This document shows positions 10,961 to 22,267 of a DNA stretch of 64,000 bases, in pieces. The notes beneath the pieces are model-generated. The model worked only from the letters and a program-made list of their open reading frames with translations, did not search any database and was not told the origin of the DNA. Position 1 is the stretch's first letter, and every line of letters begins with the position of its first letter. The stretch covers positions 112,742,680-112,806,679 of the forward strand of contig CM019831.1 of the NCBI GenBank assembly GCA_009763385.1, read 5' to 3'. Both the position numbers and the translations under genes were made by a program. The stretch comes from Coix lacryma-jobi var. lacryma-jobi (lineage: Eukaryota; Streptophyta; Magnoliopsida; Poales; Poaceae).

Positions 10961-12160
10961 ATGCCATTTTTGAGACGAAAGAAGAATTGTATTATATTAT
11001 AGCTGAGTACTTCATCATATTATATGTAAACTTTTTCATTGCTTTTTACTTGGGATATATTGTTTCCGTTGAGAGACTTGCAAAAAACATGCATGCATAT
11101 ACTACAATATATACACTCATGCAAGCTCGTCACTCTGCATTTGACCATTCTCTCCAGCACTGTGAAACATGCACAGTACAGCTGGTGACACGAAAATCAA
11201 AAGACGATGAGATTACCCATATAGTAACATTAAAACTAGTAAAACGACGACCTGCAGGCATGAAGTCTCAACGGATCAACAGCACGTTTGAAGATCAACA
11301 CAGGCACATCCCCTGATCACCCGAACGATTCTATTCCTCATGCAGTGGCTGACCCTGCAGATCAAGGTGACCTCGAGGTTTTCGCAGCGACTTTGAACTT
11401 AAGCGTATAATAACTAGCAAAACAATTCTATGTGTACCACAGTACCTGCAAATCTCGATAAGAAAGACAGCTCACAAGGTTATTAATTAATCAGTACATT
11501 GCAAGCTGTATAATAACTAGCAAAACAATCCTTGAAGTCCTGAAACCTAAGCGTCCACATGCGCAGTAGACACGGTTTCTTCATTTTCTACTCTCTCTCT
11601 TCAATAAATTACTTGCCACATCAGCAAAACGCTTAGCTGGCAGCATAATTAATACACATAGAAACTAAGTTAGTTTCTACTTTGGGAGTGCCCTGGGAGT
11701 GGACGAAGGTAGCTAGGGCTAAGATTGTCTGATAGCGGTCAGAAAACATTGTGAATAAAATTCTTCCACATCCATACTTGCTATAAATATGCTAATGTAA
11801 CGATATTAATTTCAGGAAACATACTCGCAAAAATAAAATGTAATGAAACCTTAAAACCTTTTCTTCCTTCTAATGTAATGATCAATCTACTATATATTAA
11901 TGCCTTGTTAGTTGCTTAATTAAACTGCGTTGACAAAGTGATTGTTGAGTGCATCGGTGTGTTGACGCTAATTAGGTCATACACCATCAGAGCTAGAATG
12001 CTCAATAGAGAGGCACACAAAAATCACCCTAGCCAACTTTTAGGTCGGCCATCGCTGAACATCATGTTTGCACATGAACACTTCACTTTACATATGACAC
12101 ATCATTGGTAGATCAGCCTCGCTCGTCGGCAGCCTGCTACACTAAATTTTGCTTTTTCAC
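10960..12160. repeat. Tandem unit A, upstream segment
   Basis: This matches unit B at 17590-18970 and unit C at 47540-49200. Shared phrases are CACTGTGAAACATGCACA, CAGCTGGTGACACG, AACGACGACCTGCA, GATCACCCGAACGAT, GACCTCGAGGTTTTCGCA and GTGCATCGGTGTG. In unit B this segment lies upstream of the minus-strand glycine-rich gene, so it is probably promoter-side DNA of a lost copy. The reading frame at 10942-11316 is not conserved in the other units and is not called. Confidence 0.75.
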
Positions 12161-12179
12161 TTTCTTGTTGTAAGCTTGG

Positions 12180-12520
12180 GCAACACAAGCTTTTTTTCTC
12201 TCAATATCCTTCAGAGCCTTTATGCTTTGGTTACGTACCTCATTGACAATGTATATTATTATTAATTTATGATATTTTTGCATCTAGATTTACTTCAATG
12301 GCAACATATATAGCTTCTTGCCTATATACTGGCTCAAAAGTTGTAACTTTAGTATAGATAGGATGAGCCTATAACTTCAGACAAAACTTCATGCTATATC
12401 TAGGGATCGACGTCGTAAGTTTTCTTTTTGACAAGCTCGATCAAAATCTTGTTACTCGACTTAGCTTGTCCACTAGCTTGAGCATAATATGGAGATGAGT
12501 TGAGCAACTTACTATTATAT
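12180..12520 (-). pseudogene. Gypsy integrase fragment, unit A
   Basis: The minus-strand translation contains SSPYYAQASGQAKSSNKILI, a close match to the SPYYAQANGQAEASNK block of Ty3/gypsy integrases. Further downstream on the minus strand, after several stops, come KVTTFEPVYRQEA-like and IEVNLDA-like stretches, in the order expected of gypsy integrase. The rest of the element is absent. The same fragment sits at the matching place in unit B (20000-20360), so it was present before the segment duplicated. Confidence 0.75.
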
Positions 12521-12839
12521 AATGGGGCAATTTTGGTCTCTTCAGCCTTCTCTCTTTCTGTTTTTGCAGGGTTTTTGTCTTCTATAGGTGCAGAATAATT
12601 GAAATTTGACATGCCACATGTTCATTTATACTATGGAAACTCGATATGTTATAAGTTAGTTAATAGCTCATAACATCGATAGGCCCACATGGCATTCTCA
12701 CATAATCTTCAAATATGCTAGCATTTCTCTCTCTTCTATTAAAACATATAAAAAATATTTAGAGCTAGCTTATGAGTCAGCTACAGCGGGTGCCCTAAGA
12801 GCATGAAAAGAAGTGCAAGTTTTTTTTCAAAAAATTTGT

Positions 12840-13745
12840 ATAAACACACCAAAGGGGGAAAAACTAACCACAATAGCAAATACTCAGTTCTAGATGCATA
12901 AACATCTCCAGGCCTACTCCATAGCAAGGGAAAAATAGATAGGCATGTATTCATGTGCATGTGCAAAATACATAGCAGAATGATTTGTTGTCATATAAAA
13001 ATTTCTTAAATTTTGGTAGTAGCTGTAACATGTTTGGCTATATATACTACTACAAACTACAACAAAAGATTTAGACTACTAGTGCGTGTTGTCATGTTTG
13101 AATATTCTTATCATTGAGATTAAATGCTCTAGGGTCGAAGCAACTAGAGCAACATGAGGATGTGTGGAAAATCATCAAATCCGTTTTCAAGATTGTCTAC
13201 AACTTGGTCATCTCTGGTTTCAGAGAGAACTATCTTGACAAGATGACACTCAATGAAGCAATCAATGAAATATAGCTCATGAGCTTCCAATGAACATTGT
13301 GGACAAAGAGAAAAAAAAACATATCTTTCACCTTCAAGAACACTTCTCATGCACATATCAAAATTGAAGGGTGGGTGAACAATAGTGAAGACACAAGCTC
13401 AAGTTCAAGTGACAAGTCAATTAGGAACTTCACCACCATGGCCCCTAAGCAAAGCTTCTTCTTCAGGACATTATGGATGCACTATTGGGCAAAGTTAATA
13501 AAAGAAATCTAAGTGATGACTCCTACTAGTCTTTGAATAATGGAGAAGACCAATATGAGATAATCCATGATGAACAACAAAGGGTCCATAACTGTGCAGT
13601 TGAAAACCTTATTTTCATTTAAATTCATAATGAATGTCTTATGGACACAACTATGTTTGGGGTTTTCCACCCCCCACAGCCATGCGTTGCACATTTTTCA
13701 CGTGTCTTGCGTGACTTTGTGGACAGTTTGGCTGTTTGGTGACGT
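12840..13745. repeat. Duplicated middle segment, copy in unit B
   Basis: It aligns with 41090-43560. Shared phrases include GTTCTAGATGCA.AAACATCTCC, TATATATACTACTAC, ATTCTTATCATTGAGATTAA, GAAGCAACTAGAGCAACATGAGG, TGTGGCCAAAGAGAAA-like and AAAAGAAATCTAAG. No protein is recognised. The C copy carries a CACTA insertion that is absent here, where the site reads GGCCCCTAAGCAAAGC. Confidence 0.75.
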
Positions 13746-13879
13746 ACCCTCGGATTAATTTTTTTTTTGGCTATTTTAGGTCAGATTTAACATTTTTACA
13801 CAACAATTTATAGAGGCTTGCAGCTGTCTCTACAAATTAAACTTCATTTCTAGAGGAGGCTCTTGTTCCTAGCCATATA

Positions 13880-14138
13880 CTCCCTCTATACCCATATTAG
13901 TTGACGTTTTAGAAAAGATTAGAGTCAAACATTGAGAATATAAATCATCAATAACTATTAAGTTTCTAAGTTTACAAATATAAAAATTATATAAATAGAT
14001 TTGTCTTGAAGAATACTTTCATAAAAGTATACAAATATCACTTTTTCATAAATATTTTTATAAAAATAAGGGGTCAAAGTTATGTTTTGAAGACCGTGTC
14101 GCTGTCCTAAACGTCAACTAATATGGGTATGGAGGGAG
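13880..14138. mobile_element. Stowaway MITE 1
   Basis: The termini CTCCCTCTATACCCATATTA and its inverted partner ending GGTATGGAGGGAG are flanked by TA on both sides (13878-13879 and 14139-14140). The 259-bp AT-rich interior is non-coding. It is the same subfamily as the element at 18072-18330, sharing GTCAAACATTGAGAATATAA. It is nested in the CACTA-like element. Confidence 0.93.
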
Positions 14139-14469
14139 TATACTTAATAATCTGATTAGTAGAGGTGTCCATAACTGCCTCTACAAATCTTTTGTAGATA
14201 TAGAAAAGCAAAGGCGACTTGGCCTGTCATGACGGTTTTCGATGACATTTTAAGAAAGCATCATGGAATCATATTCTTCATTTGTTAGGTGATTTATATA
14301 TGATGATCTGAACGTCACGGATTATTTTTGCATATCCTAGCAATTGAGTGGTAGATCTATGACGGATACTTTTGTTTCGTCACAACTCAACGTCCACCAT
14401 GACGATGACGTGGCTTGTTTTTTTTGCATGGCGCTGATATGGCCTGCCAACATGGGCCTTGTTTTTTTA

Positions 14470-14860
14470 AAGATCTATGAAAGTTGAAAAGCTCAAAAAT
14501 TTATGAAACTTTGTAGTTAACAACTTTTAATTTGAAATCATGTTGTTATACAAAACTGCATTTAAATTTCAAATTTTTGAAATTCAAAATTTTCAAAATA
14601 CCTCAGATGAAAAATAGCCAAAATGAAAGTCATAAATCTCAAAAAGTTATGAAACTTTCTAGTTGATAAATTTTTAATTTGAAACCATCTTGTTAATGAA
14701 AACTACATTTGAAATTTCTCAAATTCAAATTCAAATTTTGTAAATGACCTCGGATGGAGAAACTTTCTAAACAAAAAGTGTAGATCTCGAAAAGTTATGA
14801 AACTTTGTAGTTGATAACTTTTTAATTTGAATTCGTTTAGAGCATCAAACAAGTAATTTA
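14470..14860. repeat. Inverted copy of the 147-bp-period array
   Basis: The anchor GAAACTTTGTAGTT (with one variant) lies at 14505, 14651 and 14799, with spacings of 146 and 148. These units are the reverse complement of those at 8520-9080 and 62345-62880. Confidence 0.82.
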
Positions 14861-14920
14861 TACATCGTTTAGCATAATATGAGGGAAATTGAAATGAAAT
14901 ATAGACACAAATGACAAAGG

Positions 14921-14979
14921 GGTGGAGTGGTAGTGGAGGTTACATGCGCATGTGCGAGAGGTCGCTGGTTCGAATCTTG
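14921..14979 (+). other. tRNA-like segment inside CACTA element
   Basis: An A-box-like TGGAGTGGTAGT is followed by GAGAGGTCGCTGGTTCGAATCT, in which GGTTCGAATCT matches the B-box consensus at 10 of 11 positions. It lies on the opposite strand to the segment at 8412, as expected because the whole cassette is inverted here. Confidence 0.5.
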
Positions 14980-15625
14980 ATTAATGCAAAGTACAAAAAA
15001 ATACTATTGGAGCAGATGAGTGGTGTAGGTAGCTAGTGGGGTCCCTCCACTAATTTTAAAAACATTTTCTCTATTTTTTTTGGATTTTTTTCGCTCAAAC
15101 TATGTCGATTATTCTATGACAAAATGAAATGACAATCAGTGACGGCTGCAGTTGGTCCAGAAAATGTATGACGTGAGATACATGACAGATTTTCCGATCG
15201 TCATGACAAGTTAACTGTGACGTGTTTTTGACTGTTTATGAATCGTCATGTAAAGCACTCATCTCTATAGAGATTTCTAGCTGCCTTTATAATTACTCTC
15301 AGTAGTAGTGTACTATTTCAATAACCATCTGAACATGCATGTTGTTAGCGTCTCATCTTAATAACTCCAAAGAGAGAACATAAAATAGTTTTGAGTTATA
15401 GTGGCCACGACAGACAAGTTATTTTTTCATTCCACAAAAAGACATGATTACAACATCTTCATATAAGGACCTTACAAAACGGCTACTGTTGCAAGAACAG
15501 TTGGACCCTTTATTATTTAATACTAACAAAAGTGCAACAAATGGAAAAAGAAAACAAATAACTCTAGAACTTCAAACAAGAAAGGACTATGATGTGGTCC
15601 AACTTTAGATTGTCTTATATGGAAA

Positions 15626-16204
15626 TTAGGGGTTGGCATTTCCATACCCAGATCCAGAACCAGAGCCGCCACCAACCCCACCGTTTTGACTATTTCCTGA
15701 GCCAACACCATTGCCATTAGCACTTGCCCCTGCTTCACTTGATCCGTACCAATACCTGTTAGCATAGCTAGAGCCGGAACCGGTGCCGCTACCGGATCCA
15801 TGAGCATTGGAATTCCAAGCACCTCCTGCTTGTCCTCCACCTCCACCCTCACCAGAACCACCCGCATTGGAAGACTCTCCATAACCAGAATACCCTCCTT
15901 GACTATATGTACTAGATCCTGACCCTGACCCTGATCCTGAACCATATCAAGACCCACCGTATTGGCTAGTTCCACCACCTCCACCACCCCCTCCGGCACT
16001 TGCATGGGTACCATAAGGACTACTATCGCCCGATCCGGAACCAGACCCACATCCTGACCCCCCGCCATTCACATATCCACCACCCCCACCCTGTCCTGTG
16101 CCTGTCCCATCAGCACTAGAGTATCTAGCCACCCTAACAGCATTGGCTAATCCCAAGCTCATGAGGAAAATGAACCCCAACGATATTAGCTTTGTGCCTG
16201 CCAT
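15626..16204 (-). pseudogene. Secreted glycine-rich protein with one in-frame stop
   Basis: The coding region spans 193 codons from ATG (16202-16204) to TAA (15626-15628) with no frameshift, but has a TGA at 15947-15949 after residue 85. Residues 1-22 form a classic signal peptide: a short basic start, a hydrophobic core (LISLGFIFLMSLGL) and an ANA cleavage site. The rest is rich in Gly, Ser and Tyr with runs of Gly and GSGSGSG-type repeats, as in plant cell-wall glycine-rich proteins of the apoplast. Glycine and serine patterns continue unchanged after the TGA, and a GGA-to-TGA change would explain it. It is an inactivated gene, or a functional 85-residue truncation; the second cannot be excluded. 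A TATA box lies about 64 bp upstream. It belongs to a tandemly duplicated unit whose other copy (46622-46920) has lost the coding region. Confidence 0.82.
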
Positions 16205-16267
16205 TGCGAGCTACCACGGTAGTGTGTTTGGTTGAGATGAGTTTTCAGTGAATGCTGCATGGGGTAG

Positions 16268-16276
16268 TATTTATAG
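16268..16276 (-). promoter_or_regulatory. TATA box of the glycine-rich gene
   Basis: On the minus strand this reads CTATAAATA, 64 bases upstream of the ATG at 16204. The distance and sequence fit a plant core promoter. Confidence 0.7.
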
Positions 16277-16486
16277 TGCTTGAGGCCATGCAGTGGCTCT
16301 TTAGCTTCATATAGCTTGCACGTATGGAGTGATGTCTCAATAGGAGACCAAGTGGAGGCTTTTAAAATCCATCGGAATTAATGGGCTTCTTGACTTGACC
16401 ATTAAGTATGCATGTGCAAGTAGCAAGGTGAGTCGATATTACAGTCTCTCTTGATGCTCAGTTAAGTCTCCTCTCCATAGATAATA

Positions 16487-16743
16487 CTCCCTCCGTCCCA
16501 AGATATAAGACGCGATTTGACTCGGTGCGGTCTCCAAGAATAGATTTTGACCTATAATTTCTCTCATAATATATAATTTATAGAAATAAAAGTTTGATCA
16601 TTAGAAAGTATTTCTAAATATAAATATAATGCAACTACTTTTATAGTATAAACTTTTTATATGATTAGGCTAATTGTTAGTCAAAGATAAGAAAGTTTGA
16701 ATTTTGAAATACGTGCGTGTCTTATATCTTGGGACGGAGGGAG
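16487..16743. mobile_element. Stowaway MITE 2
   Basis: It starts CTCCCTCCGTCCCAAGATAT and ends with the inverted copy TCTTGGGACGGAGGGAG, with TA at 16485-16486 and 16744-16745. It sits in the promoter region of the glycine-rich gene about 280 bp upstream of the ATG. Unit C reads CATAGATTATGTGTGG here without the insertion. Confidence 0.95.
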
Positions 16744-17282
16744 TAGATGACACATAGTTTTAGCATCCATCGATGTTTGGAACGCCCATTGAAACCAAAG
16801 CTGCTTGCTCCGGTTTAACTTGTTCAATTATTCGTATTCTTCGTCCCCGTATGCAATGAAGTAATCCATCGAGTCATTGCCGAATTTTGGACCTCCAATG
16901 ATACTAAATTTGTGAAATATTTTAGTACGTAACTGTGCTTTGTCTGAAAGCTAGGCCTAGCTAGTTCCATAAAAAAATATTTGTATGTTTTGTCTTGATA
17001 TATATTGTGTTGCTGGACAAATACACCATACAGAAAAGAATAGTATTAGCATCTTCCAAGCTCTAATACATATTCTCCATTTCACCTGGCCTGAGGATTA
17101 TATGCCCTCACTTGAACATGTAAAATTTTTCATTGCTTTTGCTTAGGACAAATTGTTTCCGTTGAAAGAGTTGCAAAAAAATATAAACTTTTGCATGCTT
17201 CCATAAAAAAAAGCTAGGTCTAGTTCCATAAAAAAATTAATTTGTATGCTTCAATTTGTCTCGATATATATTGTGTTATTGG

Positions 17283-17424
17283 CATGGGCGGATCCAAAAG
17301 GGGGCTAGGGGCTCCAGCCCCCTACAACTGATGCATCAATGAAAATATGGTGATGAGGGTGAGGGAGAAATAGAGGAAAGAAGAAAAAACGAGTCCCCTT
17401 AAATCCTTTCTGTATCCGCCACCG
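17283..17424. mobile_element. Small hAT-type MITE
   Basis: The termini CATGGGCGGATCC and GTATCCGCCACCG are inverted repeats of the hAT type. The flanking 8-mers GTTATTGG (17275-17282) and GTTGTTGG (17425-17432) differ at one base. Unit C has the empty site GTTGTTGGACAAA. The element is 142 bp and non-coding. Confidence 0.75.
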
Positions 17425-18071
17425 GTTGTTGGACAAAGACCCTATACAGAACTCAAAAGAATAGTACTAGCAACTTCCAAGCTCTATATATAGTCCATTT
17501 CACCTGACCTGATGAGAACAAATGGAAGAGTGATCTTTTGTGATCACTTGATCAGTTCACAAGGATTATGGGCCCTCACTTGAACATATGAAGTTTGTCT
17601 TGGCTTTTACTTGGGATAAATTGTTTCCTTTGAAAGACGACTCGCAAAAACATGCATGCGTGCATACTATAATATACTCTCATGCATGCATAGCTGGTGA
17701 CACGTCAATCAAAAGATAACGAGATCATCAACTCATAAAAATATGTAACCCAGGGGTTTTATATATCTTTTCTACGTGATCAAACTCTAGCATTATACTA
17801 ACATCAAAACTAGTAAAACAACGACCTCTGCATGCATGAACGAAGTCTCAACAGACAGCAGCACCTTTGAAGATCAACACAGGCAAATCCAGGCCCTGAT
17901 CACCCGAACGATCCTATTCCTCATGCAGTGGTTGACGTGGCAGGCAGAGGTGACCTCGAGGTTTTCGCAACGACTTTGACAAAGTCAGTCATGCACTAAA
18001 AAACTACTCCTATGTGTACCTGGAAATCTCGATAAGAATTAAAGACAGCTCACAAGATTAATTAATGAGTA

Positions 18072-18330
18072 CTCCCTCCGTATCACTAATAGAGTTCGTT
18101 TTGGAAAAGCTTTCGGTCAAACATTGAGAATATAAATCATAAATAACTTTTAAATTATTGAGTTTAGAAATGTAAAAATCATATAAATAAATTTATCTTG
18201 AAAAGTACTTTCATAAAAGTATATATACACTACTTTATAACAAATATTTTTAAAGAAATAAGTGGTCAAAATTATGTTTTGGAGACTGTGTCGCTGTCCA
18301 AAACGAACTCTATTTGTGATATGGAGGGAG
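18072..18330. mobile_element. Stowaway MITE 3
   Basis: It begins CTCCCTCCGTATCACTAATA and ends TTTGTGATATGGAGGGAG, flanked by TA (18070-18071 and 18331-18332). Units A and C show the uninterrupted site GTACATTGCAAGC or GTACAATGCAAGC. Confidence 0.95.
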
Positions 18331-18975
18331 TACAATGCAAGCTGTATTAGTAGCCAAACAATCCTTGAAGGCTGCTTGAACCCTAAGCGCCCACCTGCAG
18401 TAGTTTGATATGATTGGGCGAAAGTAAGCTGAGATTGTCTCATAGCGGTCAGATAGCACTGTGATCAAAATTCTTGCACAGCCATACCAGCTAATCTGCT
18501 AATGTAATAATACGTACTAATGTAAGGAAACATCCTCGCAAATTTTTTTTAAGGAAACATTAAAACCATCCTTTCAGTCCTCTATCCCTGAATAAATAGA
18601 TTCTAAACCAAACTATAGTATCATTAGATATACCATAGAAATTTTATAATATGCTTATTTTATGTCATAGTTTTTGTTACTTTTTTCTATAAAATTAGTC
18701 ACAATTATAAAAGTTTGACTGACACGAATTTTAGGAATTGATTTATTTGAAGACGGAGAGGGAGTAAGGTTGGTCTGCTATATTTTTCACAAATGTCTTG
18801 TTTGTTGCTTAACTACACTATATGATGGCATCCAATGACTTGAGCGCATCGGTGTGATGACGCTAATTCGGTCATCATACACACCAGCAAAGAGCTAGAA
18901 TGCTCAATATAGGCAGGCCAAAATCAGCCTAGCCAACTTCGGCTGTCACTAAACAACATGTTTGCACATGAACGT

Positions 18976-19874
18976 TGTTGACACTCAAAAGTGTCTTAGG
19001 TATACAGTAAGCTCTTTATTCATCTAGAAGGCTAAAAAGGACATTCGGATCTTCATAATTTTAGAGCCAAAATGAAGAAGGATTATCTTCAAACACTTTT
19101 ATCTAACGTGTTGGTTGCTCTAAAGCAAGATTGGGTCTGTCACTTGGTTCAATTGTTGCTTTAGACCTCCGACCAGTTACAATGACTTCTGACCAGTTAC
19201 AAAGACTTCCGACCAGGTGACACTGGTCGGAGGTGGTGAGTCAATAATAAAGATCGACCCGTGATTATCAAAGTAAAGATCTTTTCTCTGATTTACAGAA
19301 GATTATAAAGATCTGTTAATCAAAAATTAGTTGGTTCGGGCTGTTGTCAACTATGTTAAAACCCATTAAACCGGTTTGGACGATTTAAGAATCGGCTGAG
19401 TCAGGTTTACCTTGTCTAGTCCGGATTGGACTCTTTAATTCTATATTTTGATGGAGTTCGAGTAGGAAACTTGGAGATTGTAATCTGAAGACGTTTCCTA
19501 TTGGAATAAGACCAACCCCCTCTATATATATGAGAGGATTATGGCCCATTGAGGTATCCAACCCTAATCGTCAAATCAAACTACTACACCCCTTTTACCC
19601 TTCTTTCTCTCTATCTTGTTGTTCGTCGCGTCTCCCGGCGAGATTTGGCAGCGTTCTAGGCGGTCTTATTGGTCCTAGAGCAACCTCCTCATGCTGTTCC
19701 CGGGAGGAGTTCGGGAGTTACCAACACAAGGGATCAAGCCCTAAATCGACCTAACTGGTCTCTAGATCGGTTTCGTCAGTTTATTCGAGTTCCTTGACAT
19801 TTTAAGGTTGATCTGCAACCTCTTCGGACGTTAGCCCTGCTGGTGTATGATTCGGACCACTTCCGACGTCAACA
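18976..19874 (+). mobile_element. Solo LTR with AACG(T/C) target duplication
   Basis: It starts TGTTGACACTC and ends GACGTCAACA, flanked by AACGT (18971-18975) and AACGC (19875-19879). Unit A has the empty site CATGAACACTTCAC. A TATA-like TCTATATATATGAGAGG lies near 19522-19538 on the plus strand, setting the orientation. The 899-bp length and missing internal region indicate a solo LTR. The phrase CCGACCAG, CTGACCAG or its complement is repeated around 19160-19240. Confidence 0.82.
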
Positions 19875-19999
19875 AACGCTTCACGCAGTGCTCTCAATGA
19901 TGAGCACTATATATATGCAAGATATATTGCTGGCGGAGCCTTGTCAGGAGTATGATACAAAAAGTTTCTTTTCACTTTCTTGTTGTAAGCTAGCCAGCC

Positions 20000-20420
20000 T
20001 GGGGAATACACTAGCTTTCTCTCTCAATATCCTTTAGAGCCTTCATGCTTCTTTTTGGTTAACTCGTCGACATTGTCCATCATTATATCATAATATATGA
20101 CAACAGAAGATCATTTTGCTTAGCCAAATCTATATGCGTCTAGATTTACTTTGACAAGCAACAAGCTTGTTATCCATATACTAGGTCAAAAGGAGTAACT
20201 TTAGTAGATATATGATGAGCCCATAGAGATTAACACAGAACTTCAAGATATCTCCTGGGATTGTCCTAAATTTTCTTTTTAAGAAGCTTGATGAAAATCT
20301 TGTTACTTGTCTTAGCTTGGACATTAGCTTGAGCATAATATAGAAATGAATTGAGCAACTTAATATAGAGCATCTGGTAGTTTATGATTTTCCATAGCAT
20401 GGTCGTGGTCCCTTCTTTTT
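20000..20420 (-). pseudogene. Gypsy integrase fragment, unit B
   Basis: The minus strand encodes LYYAQANVQAKTSNKIFIKL, a decayed form of the gypsy integrase block also seen at 12180-12520. Flanking phrases such as CACTTTCTTGTTGTAAGCT and TCTCTCAATATCCTT are shared between the two places, so both come from one insertion before duplication. Confidence 0.72.
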
Positions 20421-20584
20421 TTGGTTTCATAGTTTTAGGCTGATGTGTTTTGTACCGAGTGTGGGGTTTTTTTCTAAGCCCCGACATTCACCCCTTTATT
20501 CTTACTTAAATAAAAAGACATGCAGTCCTCCTAGCATGGATCAGTTTACTGAAAATAACTACATGTATTCAGTTGACAACTACT

Positions 20585-20665
20585 GCACACGCACACACGC
20601 ACACACACACGCGCGCGCGGACGCGCACACACACATATATTATATATATTTATATATATTAAAAT
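20585..20665. repeat. CA/CG/TA microsatellite
   Basis: An imperfect (AC)n tract passes into (CG)n and then (TA)n. The surrounding stretch 20421-21483 shows no recognisable gene or element apart from this tract and a (CCCT)n run at 20884-20905. Confidence 0.9.
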
Positions 20666-20883
20666 AGGTTGTTTCAGTTACCATGGTTCTACAAACAATG
20701 TATTAGCATGGTTCAGTAATCAGGAAAAAAACCTGCATCACAAAAAAGCATCTAGCTCATGTTATTACATAGCATGTTTGAGATTTCAGTGTAAAAACTG
20801 AAATATTTATCCTTGATGCCTCAAGGAATAATAGAGCCACAAGTAAATTGAAATAAAAAAGCTATCTCTAAAACCCTGTCTTT

Positions 20884-20905
20884 CCCTCCCTCCCTCCCTC
20901 CCCTC
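20884..20905. repeat. CCCT microsatellite
   Basis: TCCC repeated about five times, followed by pyrimidine-rich sequence to about 20930. Confidence 0.85.
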
Positions 20906-22267
20906 TCCCTCTGTCTCCCCCTCTCTACATTCCAAAATTATGAACAATAGAAATGGAAGTGGATAGCTAAATGACAGATTTTAACAATAGTAATAGTACC
21001 TTTTATAGAATCCATGACTCACAATTAATCTGATCATTAGCTTCTTCTCACTTCAAATGACAAACTGAACAAATGTCTAATCTTTCAGACATATGGGAAA
21101 GAGAAAATGAAATCCTCTCAGTTAAAGTATGTATAGCAAATTATTTCTGTGTGTTTACCTATTCTTGTTTAGCTTCCATCAATGCAGCAAATCAGAAAAA
21201 TCTCCTGAGTGTCCAATTTCATTCCTTTCTTCTCACTTTAATTTGGCAACAATTCTCTATAGGAATATTCGATCAGAAGGGAACATTTTAGCGAACAATT
21301 CACGGGAGTCTCAAGTCCTTTTTGCGAGTGGTCAGGGAATCTAGTGAGCTTGGAGATTGCAAGATGAAATAGAGAGAGAGAAACGGTGAGCAATATTTAG
21401 TAGCAAGCCGAATTTATATCTTATTGCAAAAATTACAGCTTCATCTTGTAACTTATTATTAAATTGTAAGACATTAGAGTTTACCAGGACAAATGCCCGT
21501 GCTTTGCAACGGGAGAAGAAAGAGACTCTAAAAATCTTTTAGGTTAAGTTTAATCTGAAGTTTAAATTTTTAAACTCTAACTATAAATAAACTCTTTTGG
21601 GTTTAGATTAAAAAAAATAAAAGTGATGTAAGTAGATCCATTTCAAAATTTAATTTCATAGTACATATGCCCGTACGCTGTAACGGGAAAAAAATACATT
21701 AGGATTGTTCGGCATGATTTATGGCGGTTGTTGTTGTTTTGTTGTCATAGAACATTGACCAACTTTAACTGATCATAAGCTTTAGCAAATAAGGTCATTA
21801 ACACAAAATAAGACATGAATGTTAAATACCTAAATATTTATATTTGTTCCTTTCTATTAATTTTTGAGTTATAATTATCTTTATGATGGATTCGTAGTGT
21901 AGGTTAACATTGATAATAATATCATAATGTCCAGTTAATCTATACCTAATAATAAAGAGCTCCCGTTGGATGGAGCTTAGGGCCCTGATGCAGCAACGGT
22001 GGCCGATCCAAGGAGGGGCGGGGATGTCAGGTGGATTTGACGGAGCTCACCATAGCGCCATGGGGGAGGGGAGGAGTAAAAAGTGTCTCGCTGATGGTAG
22101 GGAGCTCGGCGAGACCGGCTGATGATGTGGGGCAGAGGAAGATGAAGGCGAGGGCGACACAAGGAGAGGAGAAGACGGGTGAAAGAAAATAAGTACGCAC
22201 CCGCACATACGCTAAGCATCGTATTTTTTTAAAAAAAAATCAGTCAAAAAAACTGTTTCTGCAAAAA

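Larger units (their letters stand above)
13800..15310. mobile_element. CACTA-like element, TAGAGGCGGCT and TGACG type
   Basis: The right end reads AGTAGTAGTG at 15310 (complement CACTACTACT), followed by TAC. The left end reads ACAACAATTTATAGAGGC after TAC at 13797-13799. The paralogous unit C reads ATATATACTATTTTAATAACC uninterrupted, which supports a TAC target duplication. Clusters of TGACG/CGTCA (14225-14410 and 15130-15255) look like a second subterminal system, perhaps a nested element. No transposase is visible. A Stowaway MITE, a 147-bp-period array and a tRNA-like segment lie inside. Confidence 0.65.
16750..18975. repeat. Tandem unit B, upstream segment
   Basis: This is the promoter-side part of the duplicated unit, matching 10960-12150 (unit A) and 47000-49200 (unit C). 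It contains two further insertions (17283-17424 and 18072-18330) that are missing from the other copies. No coding region is recognised. Confidence 0.75.

Noticed and set aside
10942..11316. 124-codon plus-strand frame
   Set aside because: The paralogous units B and C do not keep the frame, and no domain is recognised.
15523..16068. 181-codon frame overlapping the glycine-rich gene
   Set aside because: It is an out-of-frame reading of the same repeats (Val/Met/Leu-rich); the Gly/Ser frame has the signal peptide and TATA box.
20585..20665. Regular repeats considered as a CRISPR array
   Set aside because: This is a simple CA/CG/TA microsatellite; the window is plant nuclear DNA and no repeat-spacer structure exists anywhere in it.
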